Notes under the pieces: generated by a model
Told to the model about the DNA's origin: nothing
Seen by the model: the letters and a program-made list of their open reading frames with translations, nothing else
Database searches by the model: none
Virus record (IMG/VR): IMGVR_UViG_3300035034_000844
Span: 1-25,608 of that record
Strand: one strand, 5' to 3'
DNA length: 25,608 nt
Source of the DNA: a virus
Translations under genes and position numbers: made by a program
Part shown: in pieces, positions 13,995 through 20,454 of the stretch
How positions within the stretch are numbered: the first letter of the stretch is position 1
Layout: each line of letters begins with the position of its first letter

Positions 13995-14291
13995 ATGAAA
14001 CAGCTCATTTTTGGATTTGTACCACAAGGCGCTATTGAAGATGGCGATTCTTGTTTTGCCATTTCATACAAAGAAGATTTTGAACGTGATGGATATATGA
14101 ACGACACCTATGAAGATGAATGTTATCCAATGTTCAACGGATGGGGTGAAATTCAGATCAACGAACTCATGGAATCAATTTTTGAGTATCCTGAGAATGC
14201 CGCCGATCTGGTTCAAGTATATCTTGAAACATTTAATCTTCAACGACACGCCGAATTTGAGGATTATTTATCTACAGATATTTGGGGTTGA
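13995..14291 (+). CDS. hypothetical acidic protein, 98 aa, in the Ubl locus
   Basis: No recognised family. It starts 63 bases after the E2-like gene, just past its terminator, with GAAGGA as site and no clear promoter of its own, so it depends on read-through. Very acidic (many Asp and Glu), with a helical C-terminal half. Its placement inside the Ubl/E2/E1/JAB cluster suggests a related role, for example a substrate or adaptor, but nothing in the sequence shows which. Confidence 0.7.
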   Translation: MKQLIFGFVPQGAIEDGDSCFAISYKEDFERDGYMNDTYEDECYPMFNGWGEIQINELMESIFEYPENAADLVQVYLETFNLQRHAEFEDYLSTDIWG

Positions 14292-14316
14292 CAACCGATA
14301 AATTCTGATATACACT
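14288..14316 (+). promoter_or_regulatory. sigma-70-type promoter
   Basis: TTGACA (14288-14293, overlapping the previous stop), 17 bp, TACACT (14311-14316). Serves the gene at 14346. Confidence 0.75.
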
Positions 14317-14345
14317 GGTCTTGTCTCTAACAAAAGGATATGACA

Positions 14346-14690
14346 ATGACCAAAAAAGAACTCCGTGGAAAAATTGAAACCGTTCTTGTCCGTAAGGATA
14401 AGGTTGGTATGAATGCCGTTGGTCGTGCTTTGGTTCATTTGAAGAATCGCCAAACCGCTGATGAACAACGGTCAGAAGAAACCAAAGTACAGAATGGTAT
14501 GGGGTTTCAACCGGCTCATGCTTTCATGGGAACCAAAATGGCAACTTTCTACGAACAGCGTGGATTTCTATCACCGAAACAGGTTGACTACTGGCAGAAT
14601 CCTCATGGTAAACTCAACAAACCTCGTATCACCCGTTATTGGAAACAGTTAATGCAAGAAGCGGAAATCAAGATGGGTGAAAAGTTGTGA
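14346..14690 (+). CDS. conserved-looking hypothetical protein, 114 aa, in the Ubl locus
   Basis: ATG 14346 is preferred to ATG 14340 because AAAAGGA then has 7-base spacing. The middle reads NGMGFQPAHAFMGTKMA, then GFLSPKQVDYW and RITRYWKQLM; I have the impression of similar small proteins (NGxGF, then KQ) in other mobile elements but know no assigned function. Basic overall. It has its own strong promoter and sits between the E2-like and E1-like genes. Confidence 0.7.
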   Translation: MTKKELRGKIETVLVRKDKVGMNAVGRALVHLKNRQTADEQRSEETKVQNGMGFQPAHAFMGTKMATFYEQRGFLSPKQVDYWQNPHGKLNKPRITRYWKQLMQEAEIKMGEKL

Positions 14691-14691
14691 G

Positions 14692-14720
14692 TTGACAACC
14701 AATAAATCATTAAGTATACT
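14692..14720 (+). promoter_or_regulatory. consensus-like sigma-70 promoter of the E1-like gene
   Basis: TTGACA (14692-14697), 17 bp, TATACT (14715-14720), one base from full consensus. Start near 14727; AAAGGAA precedes the gene. Confidence 0.88.
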
Positions 14721-14757
14721 GTATAAACATTAACATTTAAACGAAAGGAACAAAAAT

Positions 14758-15348
14758 ATGTCCATGTTAGAACGTCAAGATTTAATTGAAGGTATTAATA
14801 CAGATATCAAGGTCTGTGTAGTCGGGGCAGGTGGTATCGGTTTTCACGTAGCCAAAGGTCTGGCTATGTCAGGTGTTGAAGACTTGTATGTTTTTGACCC
14901 CGATACGTTGGAAGAGTCTAATCTTAATCGATTGGATTTGACAGTTGACTTCATCGGTAAGAATAAAGCCGATATCGTCCGAGAGGTCTGTAAGTCTCTC
15001 CGACCTAAATGTAACGTCAAACGATTCCCATTTCCAATGAAGGAACATACGTTCCCCAAAGGGGTAGATTGGGTTATTGACTGCACCGATAACCACGCCT
15101 CTCAACTGGCGAACCAGAAAATGGCAGATGACAACGGTGCCAAGTATCTGAAGATTGGATATGATGGCACTCGTATGAGTTTGAATGACCGTGTTGCTCA
15201 ATGGGATGCAGGGGAAACCCAAGATGGATATCGTGTCACTCCAAGTTGGGCGGCACCGGCAATCATTGTTGCATACTTAGGTGTTGCTAAAGTTCTTAAG
15301 TATCATAACGGTGAAATGGGTTGTGATTTATCTGAAATGTATCGGTAA
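14758..15348 (+). CDS. E1/ThiF-like adenylating enzyme
   Basis: A 196-residue ThiF/MoeB/E1 superfamily protein that would adenylate the C-terminus of the ubiquitin-like protein. Seen: VCVVGAGGIGFHVAK (glycine loop, 23-28), DPDTLEESNLNR with the ATP-contacting Asp47/Asp49 and Arg58, Lys70, and IDCTDN (108-112). It is short (ThiF is about 245 aa), with no CxxC zinc pair, and a catalytic Cys is not obvious; Cys189 in GEMGC is conserved in the orphan copy downstream. Its 3' end, from codon 134, is duplicated beyond an inserted homing endonuclease gene, and the last 46 bases overlap that gene on the other strand. Confidence 0.85.
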   Translation: MSMLERQDLIEGINTDIKVCVVGAGGIGFHVAKGLAMSGVEDLYVFDPDTLEESNLNRLDLTVDFIGKNKADIVREVCKSLRPKCNVKRFPFPMKEHTFPKGVDWVIDCTDNHASQLANQKMADDNGAKYLKIGYDGTRMSLNDRVAQWDAGETQDGYRVTPSWAAPAIIVAYLGVAKVLKYHNGEMGCDLSEMYR

Positions 15349-16001
15349 TATAAAACGGATATATCTTTATAACTCCTACTTCCACTCTTTAATAGTTGTC
15401 TAAAAGAAGCGTAGTTGTAGGAGTTATCATTACACCATTGTTTGAGATTGATTATTGATTGTTCTATACCATCTTTTTCTATGGTTAGTTGATGCTTACA
15501 TCGCCTTGATTTTTCTGACTCACTGTGACGGTAATTTTCTTTCATCCATTTACTATGATTTTCTCTGTGGATAGGATCATTCACCGCAAGTTTATGTTTT
15601 TCTATGACTTCTGGGCGTTTCATGGGGTTATTTTCTCCACAAAAAGATTGCATTGCTTTGTGTGTATTCTTTTGATGTTTATCTATCAACTCTTTTGAGG
15701 GATTTATCATAGGACTTGTATAACCACCACCTGTCATGTTATATCCATTAGGTATTAATGTTTCAAACTTATCAATAAAAGAAATCTCTTTTTCATTAAG
15801 TTCGTTTAAAGTATTACATTTACACACCACTGACCAACTAAAATCGGTTTGGTCATATTTCATTAAAGACCTATGAAATACATTATCACTACCACAACGG
15901 GCATTACCGTAGTGGACACTTTTTCTTCTCTGTAATGTTTTTGTTGTCTGCCCGATATATATTTTACCATTGACGAGATTGGTTACTTTGTATATGATCA
16001 T
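15303..16001 (-). CDS. GIY-YIG homing endonuclease inserted at the E1 gene
   Basis: A 232-residue protein starting MIIYKVTNLVNGKIYIGQT, the GIY-YIG catalytic opening, with Arg in LQRRKSVHYG, Glu in LNEKEISF and GYNMTGGGY. The middle NPMKRPEVIEKHK resembles a NUMOD3 DNA-binding repeat, and the C-terminal INLKQWCNDNSYNYASFRQLL a NUMOD1/IENR-like helix-turn-helix, as in T4 Seg/Mob enzymes. It cuts related genomes to spread itself. AGGAG precedes the start; a late-promoter octamer lies 18 bases upstream. The frame from 16232 to 16002 is a shadow of the orphan E1 end. The stop lies inside the E1 gene. Confidence 0.9.
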   Translation of the reverse strand: MIIYKVTNLVNGKIYIGQTTKTLQRRKSVHYGNARCGSDNVFHRSLMKYDQTDFSWSVVCKCNTLNELNEKEISFIDKFETLIPNGYNMTGGGYTSPMINPSKELIDKHQKNTHKAMQSFCGENNPMKRPEVIEKHKLAVNDPIHRENHSKWMKENYRHSESEKSRRCKHQLTIEKDGIEQSIINLKQWCNDNSYNYASFRQLLKSGSRSYKDISVLYYRYISDKSQPISPL

Positions 16002-16018
16002 TTTTAATCTCCTAATAG

Positions 16019-16026
16019 TATTTATA
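16019..16026 (-). promoter_or_regulatory. T4-type late promoter for the homing endonuclease
   Basis: TATAAATA on the minus strand (TATTTATA on plus), followed by an AGGAG site and the start at 16001. Confidence 0.65.
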
Positions 16027-16031
16027 TAAAA

Positions 16032-16229
16032 GGCTATGATGGTGAACGAATGAGTTTGAATGACCGTGTTGCCACTTGGGATACGGGTGAGACTCAAGAC
16101 GGTTACCGTGTGACACCAAGTTGGGCTGTTCCTGCCATTATCATCGCCTACCTTGCTGTTGGTAAGGTTCTGAAATACAACGGTGGTGAAATGGGTTGCC
16201 ATATGAAAGATTTCTACAACGCCGCATAA
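16032..16229 (+). pseudogene. orphan 3' end of the E1-like gene
   Basis: Translates as 65 residues from GYDGERMSLNDRVATWD to a TAA stop, homologous without gaps to E1 residues 134 on (GYDGTRMSLNDRVAQWD) but diverged at the DNA level and ending in KDFYNAA instead of SEMYR. It lies just beyond the homing endonuclease and lacks a start or nucleotide-binding part. It is probably the original end of the gene, displaced when the endonuclease arrived with a substitute end. Confidence 0.85.
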
Positions 16230-16233
16230 CAAG

Positions 16234-16262
16234 TTGACAATGGTATAGGGGTAGTGTAAACT
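16234..16262 (+). promoter_or_regulatory. sigma-70-type promoter of the JAB gene
   Basis: TTGACA (16234-16239), 17 bp, TAAACT (16257-16262). Start near 16269; AAAAAGGAA precedes the gene at 16292. Confidence 0.82.
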
Positions 16263-16291
16263 ACCTCTATACTCATAAAAAGGAACGAATT

Positions 16292-17695
16292 ATGGCAAAA
16301 CAAAGTTGGTGGCAACGCCAAAACTTCAATAAAAATAAAAATAGAAAGAACAAACGAAATCAACCGAAAGGAAAGAATATGACAGAAAAACCAGTAACAC
16401 CTATTGCCGTGGGGAAAGAATTGACTGAGGCAGAATTTCAGCAAGTTATGGAAGCCCACAATACAGGTGGTGCTTTCAAACAAGCCGTCGGACAATCCTG
16501 TTGGGATGCCGGAATTGAGATTCTATCCAATTGTGGAAAGATGAAGGTTCCCTCGTATCATATTCAATTTGATCTGTTGGCACATCAAAAGATCAATGCC
16601 CTCAAGAAAGCATATCCATCTTTGGAATGGTTGGCTTATCTTGTTGGTTCGGTAAATCACGAAACCAATTTGGTCAAAGTTGAAGACCTGATTATCCCTG
16701 ACTCTCAAAAAGTCACAGGTGCGAGTGTCTACAACGTAGAATACACTTGGCCCGTACTTCCCGAAGGAAAGATTATAATTGGTGTTATCCATAGTCACCA
16801 CACAATGGGAGCATTTTTCTCTGGAACTGATGACGCATATATCAACCAGAACCATGATGTTTCTATCGTTGTCGCAACCGCTAAAGGTCGTGAAATCAAG
16901 AGTCAAATTCGTGTCAAGACTCCATGTGACGCTTATGTTCTGGCAGAAGATATCACATACTCTGTCAATTATCCTCAAGTCTTGGATGAAGTGGCTTTTG
17001 AGACTGAATTTAAATCTAAAATTTCGTCTTACACCCCGGTCCAGTATATAAATTACAGGGGTAATTACTTGGGAAACTCATCAAGGGGTTATTCACACCG
17101 AGGGATAGGTAGCGGTGGCACAAACAGATTTTCGGGTAACCCCCCTCGCAATTCGGAATCCCAGATGGGCTTCGGTTACGATACCGAAGATTTGGAAGAT
17201 GAGTTTGACAATCCATACTTGATGAGTTCCGAAGAACTGAAAGACAACTTGTTGGATTACTACAACCCGACTGAGGTTGATGAGTGGATGAATCAAGGAT
17301 TCCAGATTGCGGCTCAAGAGTTGAATATCGTTCAACAACTGTGTCAAGTAGGGGTAGATGTCCGGACCGACAATGATAAAGATTGGGATACAGATGTCCG
17401 AACCGACAATGATAAAGATTGGGATACAGATGTCCGAACCGACAATGATAAAGATTGGGATACCGATATCATCTTAGAACTTGATGAACTTGATGCTGAA
17501 CTTGATGAACTTGATGCTGAACTTGATGAACTTGATGCTGAACTTGATGAACTTGACAATGATACCAATCCACAAAATGGTTTAGGTCAGGTATCAAGGG
17601 GTGTTCCTCTAGGTGACCAAGATAACGGAAAGGTGGTCTGGTCAACAGGTGACAATTCCGAAGATACCAGTGATATCAAACAAGTAATGAACTAA
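16292..17695 (+). CDS. JAMM/JAB-type isopeptidase with Asp-rich repeat tail
   Basis: A 467-residue protein. The JAB/MPN+ domain covers about 85-240: Glu112 in LEWLAYLVGS and the zinc motif HSHHTMGAFFSGTD (His167, His169, Ser177, Asp180), an exact HxH-x7-SxxD. Such enzymes remove ubiquitin-like proteins from targets or trim their C-terminus. The N-terminal 30 residues are basic. A Gly/Ser/Asn linker (about 250-300) and an acidic helical region follow, then three 12-residue and three-plus 7-residue tandem repeats rich in Asp/Glu (356-422). It is the last member of the Ubl/E2/E1 cluster and has its own promoter and terminator. Confidence 0.88.
   Translation: MAKQSWWQRQNFNKNKNRKNKRNQPKGKNMTEKPVTPIAVGKELTEAEFQQVMEAHNTGGAFKQAVGQSCWDAGIEILSNCGKMKVPSYHIQFDLLAHQKINALKKAYPSLEWLAYLVGSVNHETNLVKVEDLIIPDSQKVTGASVYNVEYTWPVLPEGKIIIGVIHSHHTMGAFFSGTDDAYINQNHDVSIVVATAKGREIKSQIRVKTPCDAYVLAEDITYSVNYPQVLDEVAFETEFKSKISSYTPVQYINYRGNYLGNSSRGYSHRGIGSGGTNRFSGNPPRNSESQMGFGYDTEDLEDEFDNPYLMSSEELKDNLLDYYNPTEVDEWMNQGFQIAAQELNIVQQLCQVGVDVRTDNDKDWDTDVRTDNDKDWDTDVRTDNDKDWDTDIILELDELDAELDELDAELDELDAELDELDNDTNPQNGLGQVSRGVPLGDQDNGKVVWSTGDNSEDTSDIKQVMN
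17357..17464 (+). repeat. three 36-bp tandem repeats in the JAB gene
   Basis: Three nearly identical 36-base units each encode DVRTDNDKDWDT. The DxDxDxD spacing recalls calcium-binding loops (dockerin or thrombospondin type 3), though no conserved Gly is present. Copies differ at only one or two bases, so the expansion is recent or maintained by conversion. Confidence 0.92.
17477..17557 (+). repeat. 21-bp tandem repeats in the JAB gene
   Basis: Three full copies and one partial copy of a 21-base unit encode ELDELDA, predicting a regular acidic helix with Leu every 3-4 residues (coiled-coil heptad). Confidence 0.92.
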
Positions 17696-17723
17696 AAATT
17701 ATAGAAGTTCCTCCGATGCAATT

Positions 17724-17761
17724 GGGGTGGTCGCCGTAAAGGTGATCACCCCCTTTTTTTT
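17724..17761 (+). terminator. terminator of the JAB gene
   Basis: GGGGTGGTC (17724-17732) pairs with GATCACCCC (17744-17752) with one G-T pair, then a run of eight T that merges into the next late promoter. Confidence 0.85.
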
Positions 17762-17768
17762 ATAAATA
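17761..17768 (+). promoter_or_regulatory. T4-type late promoter of the lysis genes
   Basis: Exact TATAAATA directly after the terminator T-run, 18 bases before the start at 17786. Confidence 0.78.
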
Positions 17769-17785
17769 CCTTTAGAGGTAACTAT

Positions 17786-18088
17786 ATGTCTATAAAATCT
17801 ATTTGGGAGTTCTGTCTCCCTCTTGTATCGGAAAAGAATGATGAAGGTGTGTTTAAGAGAGCATCTTTAGGCAGGGTTGCATTCTGGGTAGTATTCAGTA
17901 TGGCAATCTATGTGTGGATGTTCACTACAGGTGATATTCAACCTGCACATCTACAAATGTTATATATTACAACTACTTACAATCTAATGAAAAAAGCATC
18001 TTGGTTTGGTAATTTCAAATCTGGCGATTCCAGTATGTCGATAAACCAGACAAAACCAGAAGATAAAGAACCAGCACCAAGAATATAA
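17786..18088 (+). CDS. small membrane protein, holin candidate
   Basis: A 100-residue protein. A hydrophobic segment at about 30-48 (VAFWVVFSMAIYVWMF) and a weaker one at about 55-68 suggest one or two membrane spans; the C-terminus is charged and Pro-rich. First gene after a late promoter and directly before an i-spanin/o-spanin pair, which is where holins or holin-like proteins often lie. No lysozyme gene is in the window. Identification is by context and topology, not by family match. Confidence 0.55.
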   Translation: MSIKSIWEFCLPLVSEKNDEGVFKRASLGRVAFWVVFSMAIYVWMFTTGDIQPAHLQMLYITTTYNLMKKASWFGNFKSGDSSMSINQTKPEDKEPAPRI

Positions 18089-18100
18089 GGAGATACTAAT

Positions 18101-18529
18101 ATGTGGATGACACTGTTACAAGGAGTGTTGAACAGACCGTGGATAATAGCAATGGCTTTTATGTTGATATTCATGGGTTATCAATGGGTCAACATAAACT
18201 CCCTGAAAGGAGATATCGTAGACCTAAAAGATGATATTGTTGATATCAGGGGAAATTACAACACCTGTAAGACCAATGAAGGAACATTGAATGGCGCACT
18301 GGATAGTTATGCTTTTCAAGTGACTCAGTTTGAACAGAACATTGAACTACTGGAAGGTCAGATTGTTAAAGAGAAGGGTAGAGTGGTGTACTGGCGAGAT
18401 AAATACAACAACAAGATATGTATTACATGTCCAGAACAAACATGTGAGAATCCAACAGATGTGGAGGTATTGACAAATGAATCGAGTCTGGATGTTATTA
18501 ATCGTATTAACACTATCTTTAAGCCTTAA
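18101..18529 (+). CDS. i-spanin (Rz-like inner-membrane lysis protein)
   Basis: A 142-residue protein with an N-terminal membrane anchor (about 13-32, PWIIAMAFMLIFMGYQW) followed by a long coiled-coil-like periplasmic helix (35-110) and a Cys-containing tail (CITCPEQTC). This layout, together with an overlapping lipoprotein gene, is that of Rz/Rz1-type spanins, which fuse inner and outer membranes at the end of lysis. The TAAGGAG site precedes the start. Confidence 0.78.
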   Translation: MWMTLLQGVLNRPWIIAMAFMLIFMGYQWVNINSLKGDIVDLKDDIVDIRGNYNTCKTNEGTLNGALDSYAFQVTQFEQNIELLEGQIVKEKGRVVYWRDKYNNKICITCPEQTCENPTDVEVLTNESSLDVINRINTIFKP

Positions 18530-18794
18530 TGGATGTGGATGGTTACATGGACAGTTGGATAGTTATTGTCCTGAATGTAAGGTAAAGGTAGAGACAGTGT
18601 ATCATTATACACATTGTCCTGTAGATGAAGTGCCGAATTATGTTGAACTGAGAACCGAAGATCATATTGGTTCAGTTAATAATGTAAATATATTGATACC
18701 AAATTTTGAAATCCTTACAGAATACAACAAAAGCCTTATAAATACAATTAAATGCTATGAAAAACAACAAGTGGAGAAACCAAATGAAGATTGA
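18477..18794 (+). CDS. o-spanin (Rz1-like outer-membrane lipoprotein)
   Basis: A 105-residue protein starting inside the i-spanin gene in another frame (53-base overlap), behind GGAGG (18463-18467). The signal peptide MNRVWMLLIVLTLSLSLNGC ends in lipobox LNGC, so Cys20 would be lipidated. The mature part (86 aa) has several cysteines (CPEC, HCP) but little Pro. The overlap with an i-spanin is typical of spanin pairs. A late promoter lies within its 3' end. Confidence 0.8.
   Translation: MNRVWMLLIVLTLSLSLNGCGWLHGQLDSYCPECKVKVETVYHYTHCPVDEVPNYVELRTEDHIGSVNNVNILIPNFEILTEYNKSLINTIKCYEKQQVEKPNED
18737..18744 (+). promoter_or_regulatory. T4-type late promoter of the internal-protein cassette
   Basis: Exact TATAAATA inside the o-spanin gene, 39 bases before the first leader-bearing gene at 18784. 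Confidence 0.72.
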
Positions 18795-19023
18795 CGAAAC
18801 GGTAGACAAATATCTGAGTGAAAAGCGAGACAGTGATATGATGGTTATGGCAAAAGAAATCTCATACAAGACCGCAATCAACCCAGATGCAGTTATGAAG
18901 TATTTCAAAGTCAAAAATATCACTGATATGTTAGCCGCAAATGATATTATGGTAAAGCATTCAAAAGACAAGTCATGGACTAAGCTATCTGCTGAAATCC
19001 TGAACACTAAGGGAGTTCTGTAA
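18784..19023 (+). CDS. cassette protein with capsid-targeting-like leader, 79 aa
   Basis: ATG 18784 is chosen because GGAG (18773-18776) precedes it and the product then opens with the shared motif: MKIDETVDKYLSE|K. In T4, internal proteins start MKTYQEFIAE|A and are cut after Glu by the prohead protease; the (L/I)-x-E match suggests this protein is packaged and trimmed. Mature part about 66 residues, helical, basic. No further family recognised. Stop overlaps the next start (TAATG). Confidence 0.72.
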   Translation: MKIDETVDKYLSEKRDSDMMVMAKEISYKTAINPDAVMKYFKVKNITDMLAANDIMVKHSKDKSWTKLSAEILNTKGVL

Positions 19024-19331
19024 TGGATATTCTAGAGAAGATCGACAACAAATTAAGCGGAAATCTAAATGAAGGCGATTCCAAGTTCCGCAAACCAGTT
19101 GAAGCGGTTGCGAAGCAAATAAAATCTATGATGGAACAAGCTATCAAAATGGAAGACCGAGCAAGTCAAATATACGATAAGATCACAGATAAAATGAATA
19201 CCGATACTACTCAAACAGAAATGGGTCAAGTTCAAGCCGAACTCATGGAAGTTGTTGATGCCGCAAATGAATTGTATCAAAAGACTAAGAAGGCTTGGAA
19301 AGAAATTGATAACATAGGGTCACGGTTTTAA
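19023..19331 (+). CDS. cassette protein with capsid-targeting-like leader, 102 aa, helical
   Basis: Opens MDILEKIDNKLSGNLNE|G, a lengthened version of the shared leader. The rest is almost entirely charged helix and looks like a coiled coil (VAKQIKSMMEQAIKMEDRA, VQAELMEVVDAANELYQKT). GGGAG lies before the start. No family recognised; role in the head or injected with DNA is inferred from the leader and the late promoter. Confidence 0.72.
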   Translation: MDILEKIDNKLSGNLNEGDSKFRKPVEAVAKQIKSMMEQAIKMEDRASQIYDKITDKMNTDTTQTEMGQVQAELMEVVDAANELYQKTKKAWKEIDNIGSRF

Positions 19332-19721
19332 ATGAGATTACAGACCTATCTTAGTGAAGGTGATGGTGATTTTGATTTGAGTAAACGTATTGTCTTTTCA
19401 TGGAAGGGTCACAAGATTGTTGACACGGCTCATGGAAAGGAGCGCATTGAACAGCGCAACACCCTTACCGATTTTCAGTTAATTAAGATGTTCCAATCAG
19501 CGATAATGAAGGTGGATAAAAAGAAGGTGAAGATCGGTGAAAAGATCGTATTCTGGTCAAAAACACTGGGACAAGCCTTTATAGCTAAGGTAGATGATGT
19601 CAAAGACTTGATTTTATTGACATTTTACCCCCGTCACCAGAAACCAAATACAGACGCACACCCATGGCAACGTGAGGTTGTTATTGAAGGTGAATCATTA
19701 AGAGTTGTGGAGTTGGATTAA
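19332..19721 (+). CDS. cassette protein with leader and DUF4258/RelE-like domain
   Basis: Starts at the base after the previous stop. Leader MRLQTYLSE|G. Residues 28-115 contain HGKERIEQRN, then IVFWSKTLGQAFIAKVDD and LILLTFYP, a strand-helix layout with His/Arg positions like DUF4258 or BrnT/RelE-type RNase toxin folds (helix with HxxxR, then a beta-sheet). If the leader is functional, this would be a packaged, possibly injected RNase-like protein. Fold call is tentative. Confidence 0.7.
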   Translation: MRLQTYLSEGDGDFDLSKRIVFSWKGHKIVDTAHGKERIEQRNTLTDFQLIKMFQSAIMKVDKKKVKIGEKIVFWSKTLGQAFIAKVDDVKDLILLTFYPRHQKPNTDAHPWQREVVIEGESLRVVELD

Positions 19722-20443
19722 TGAAAAAGTTCTTTGATGAGTTAAATGAATCAACGATTACAGGTGGCTATCCCGATAGCGGCACTGTTAAAGGTGTATC
19801 AACGGATGATGATTTGCCGACAGGTACTACCGTGTTTGGTGATAAGATGGTTAAGGTTGAAGTAGAGAACCGCCTGACAGGTAAGACAATCAAGTATGTT
19901 CCTGCTGATGAAGTTGGTCAGACATGGAATTATGATGAATTTGAACACTCGAAAGGTATGGGTTCGTATGACTCTTATTCGGATACATTGGATGGTTTGA
20001 AAAATCTCCTTGGTGACCGACTCTGGAAACATACCAGCGCCAAAAAACAAACCCTTGGAATTGACAAAGTGATTGCCAGATCAGAAACCGATATAGATCA
20101 AGACACTAAATTAGCAGATGATAAGGACGATGAAACTATGGATATACAAGAGAAGATTGACCGTTACTTAGATGAACCAGAAGAAATCAATGAAGAAATT
20201 GTAGATGCTTCTGATAGGAAGGTATTGACCAGAGCGATTATGAGTGGCAAAGCCTCAAAATTGAAGATCAAAAGTTTAGGTATAGATGCTACACTTGAGA
20301 ATGATGGTGAAGAGGTGACAATACAATACCCTAAGAGTGATGACTTTACACTAACACTAGTGGATATCTCTGATGCTCTTGGTTATTCTTTTGATGTAGG
20401 AAAAAATAAAGGTAAAACTGAATTTACAATTTATATAAATTAG
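19721..20443 (+). CDS. cassette protein, 240 aa, with a second leader inside
   Basis: Leader MKKFFDELNE|S at the N-terminus. At residues 140-152 a second leader-like sequence appears, MDIQEKIDRYLDE|P, beginning with an ATG (20138) that has AAGGA upstream. The polypeptide is therefore either a fusion of two cassette genes or carries a nested start for a 101-residue protein. The first half is polar; the second half (160-240) predicts a small alpha/beta domain (LKIKSLGIDATLENDGEEV). Start overlaps the previous stop (TAATG). Confidence 0.72.
   Translation: MKKFFDELNESTITGGYPDSGTVKGVSTDDDLPTGTTVFGDKMVKVEVENRLTGKTIKYVPADEVGQTWNYDEFEHSKGMGSYDSYSDTLDGLKNLLGDRLWKHTSAKKQTLGIDKVIARSETDIDQDTKLADDKDDETMDIQEKIDRYLDEPEEINEEIVDASDRKVLTRAIMSGKASKLKIKSLGIDATLENDGEEVTIQYPKSDDFTLTLVDISDALGYSFDVGKNKGKTEFTIYIN
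20138..20443 (+). other. possible nested in-frame gene starting at an internal leader
   Basis: Same frame as the 19721 gene. ATG 20138 with AAGGA (20123-20127) would yield a 101-residue protein beginning with a complete leader MDIQEKIDRYLDE. Alternatively the internal Glu site could be cut by the prohead protease, releasing the C-terminal domain from the fusion. Confidence 0.4.
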
Positions 20444-20454
20444 GGAGATTGACG

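Noticed and set aside
16002-16232. Upstream extension of the homing endonuclease ORF
   Set aside because: This part is the antisense of the orphan E1 end; the GIY-YIG domain starts at ATG 16001 behind AGGAG and a late promoter.
17344-17568. Minus-strand ORF made of Ser/Ala runs opposite the JAB repeats
   Set aside because: It is the antisense reading of the acidic tandem repeats; low complexity and no start signal.
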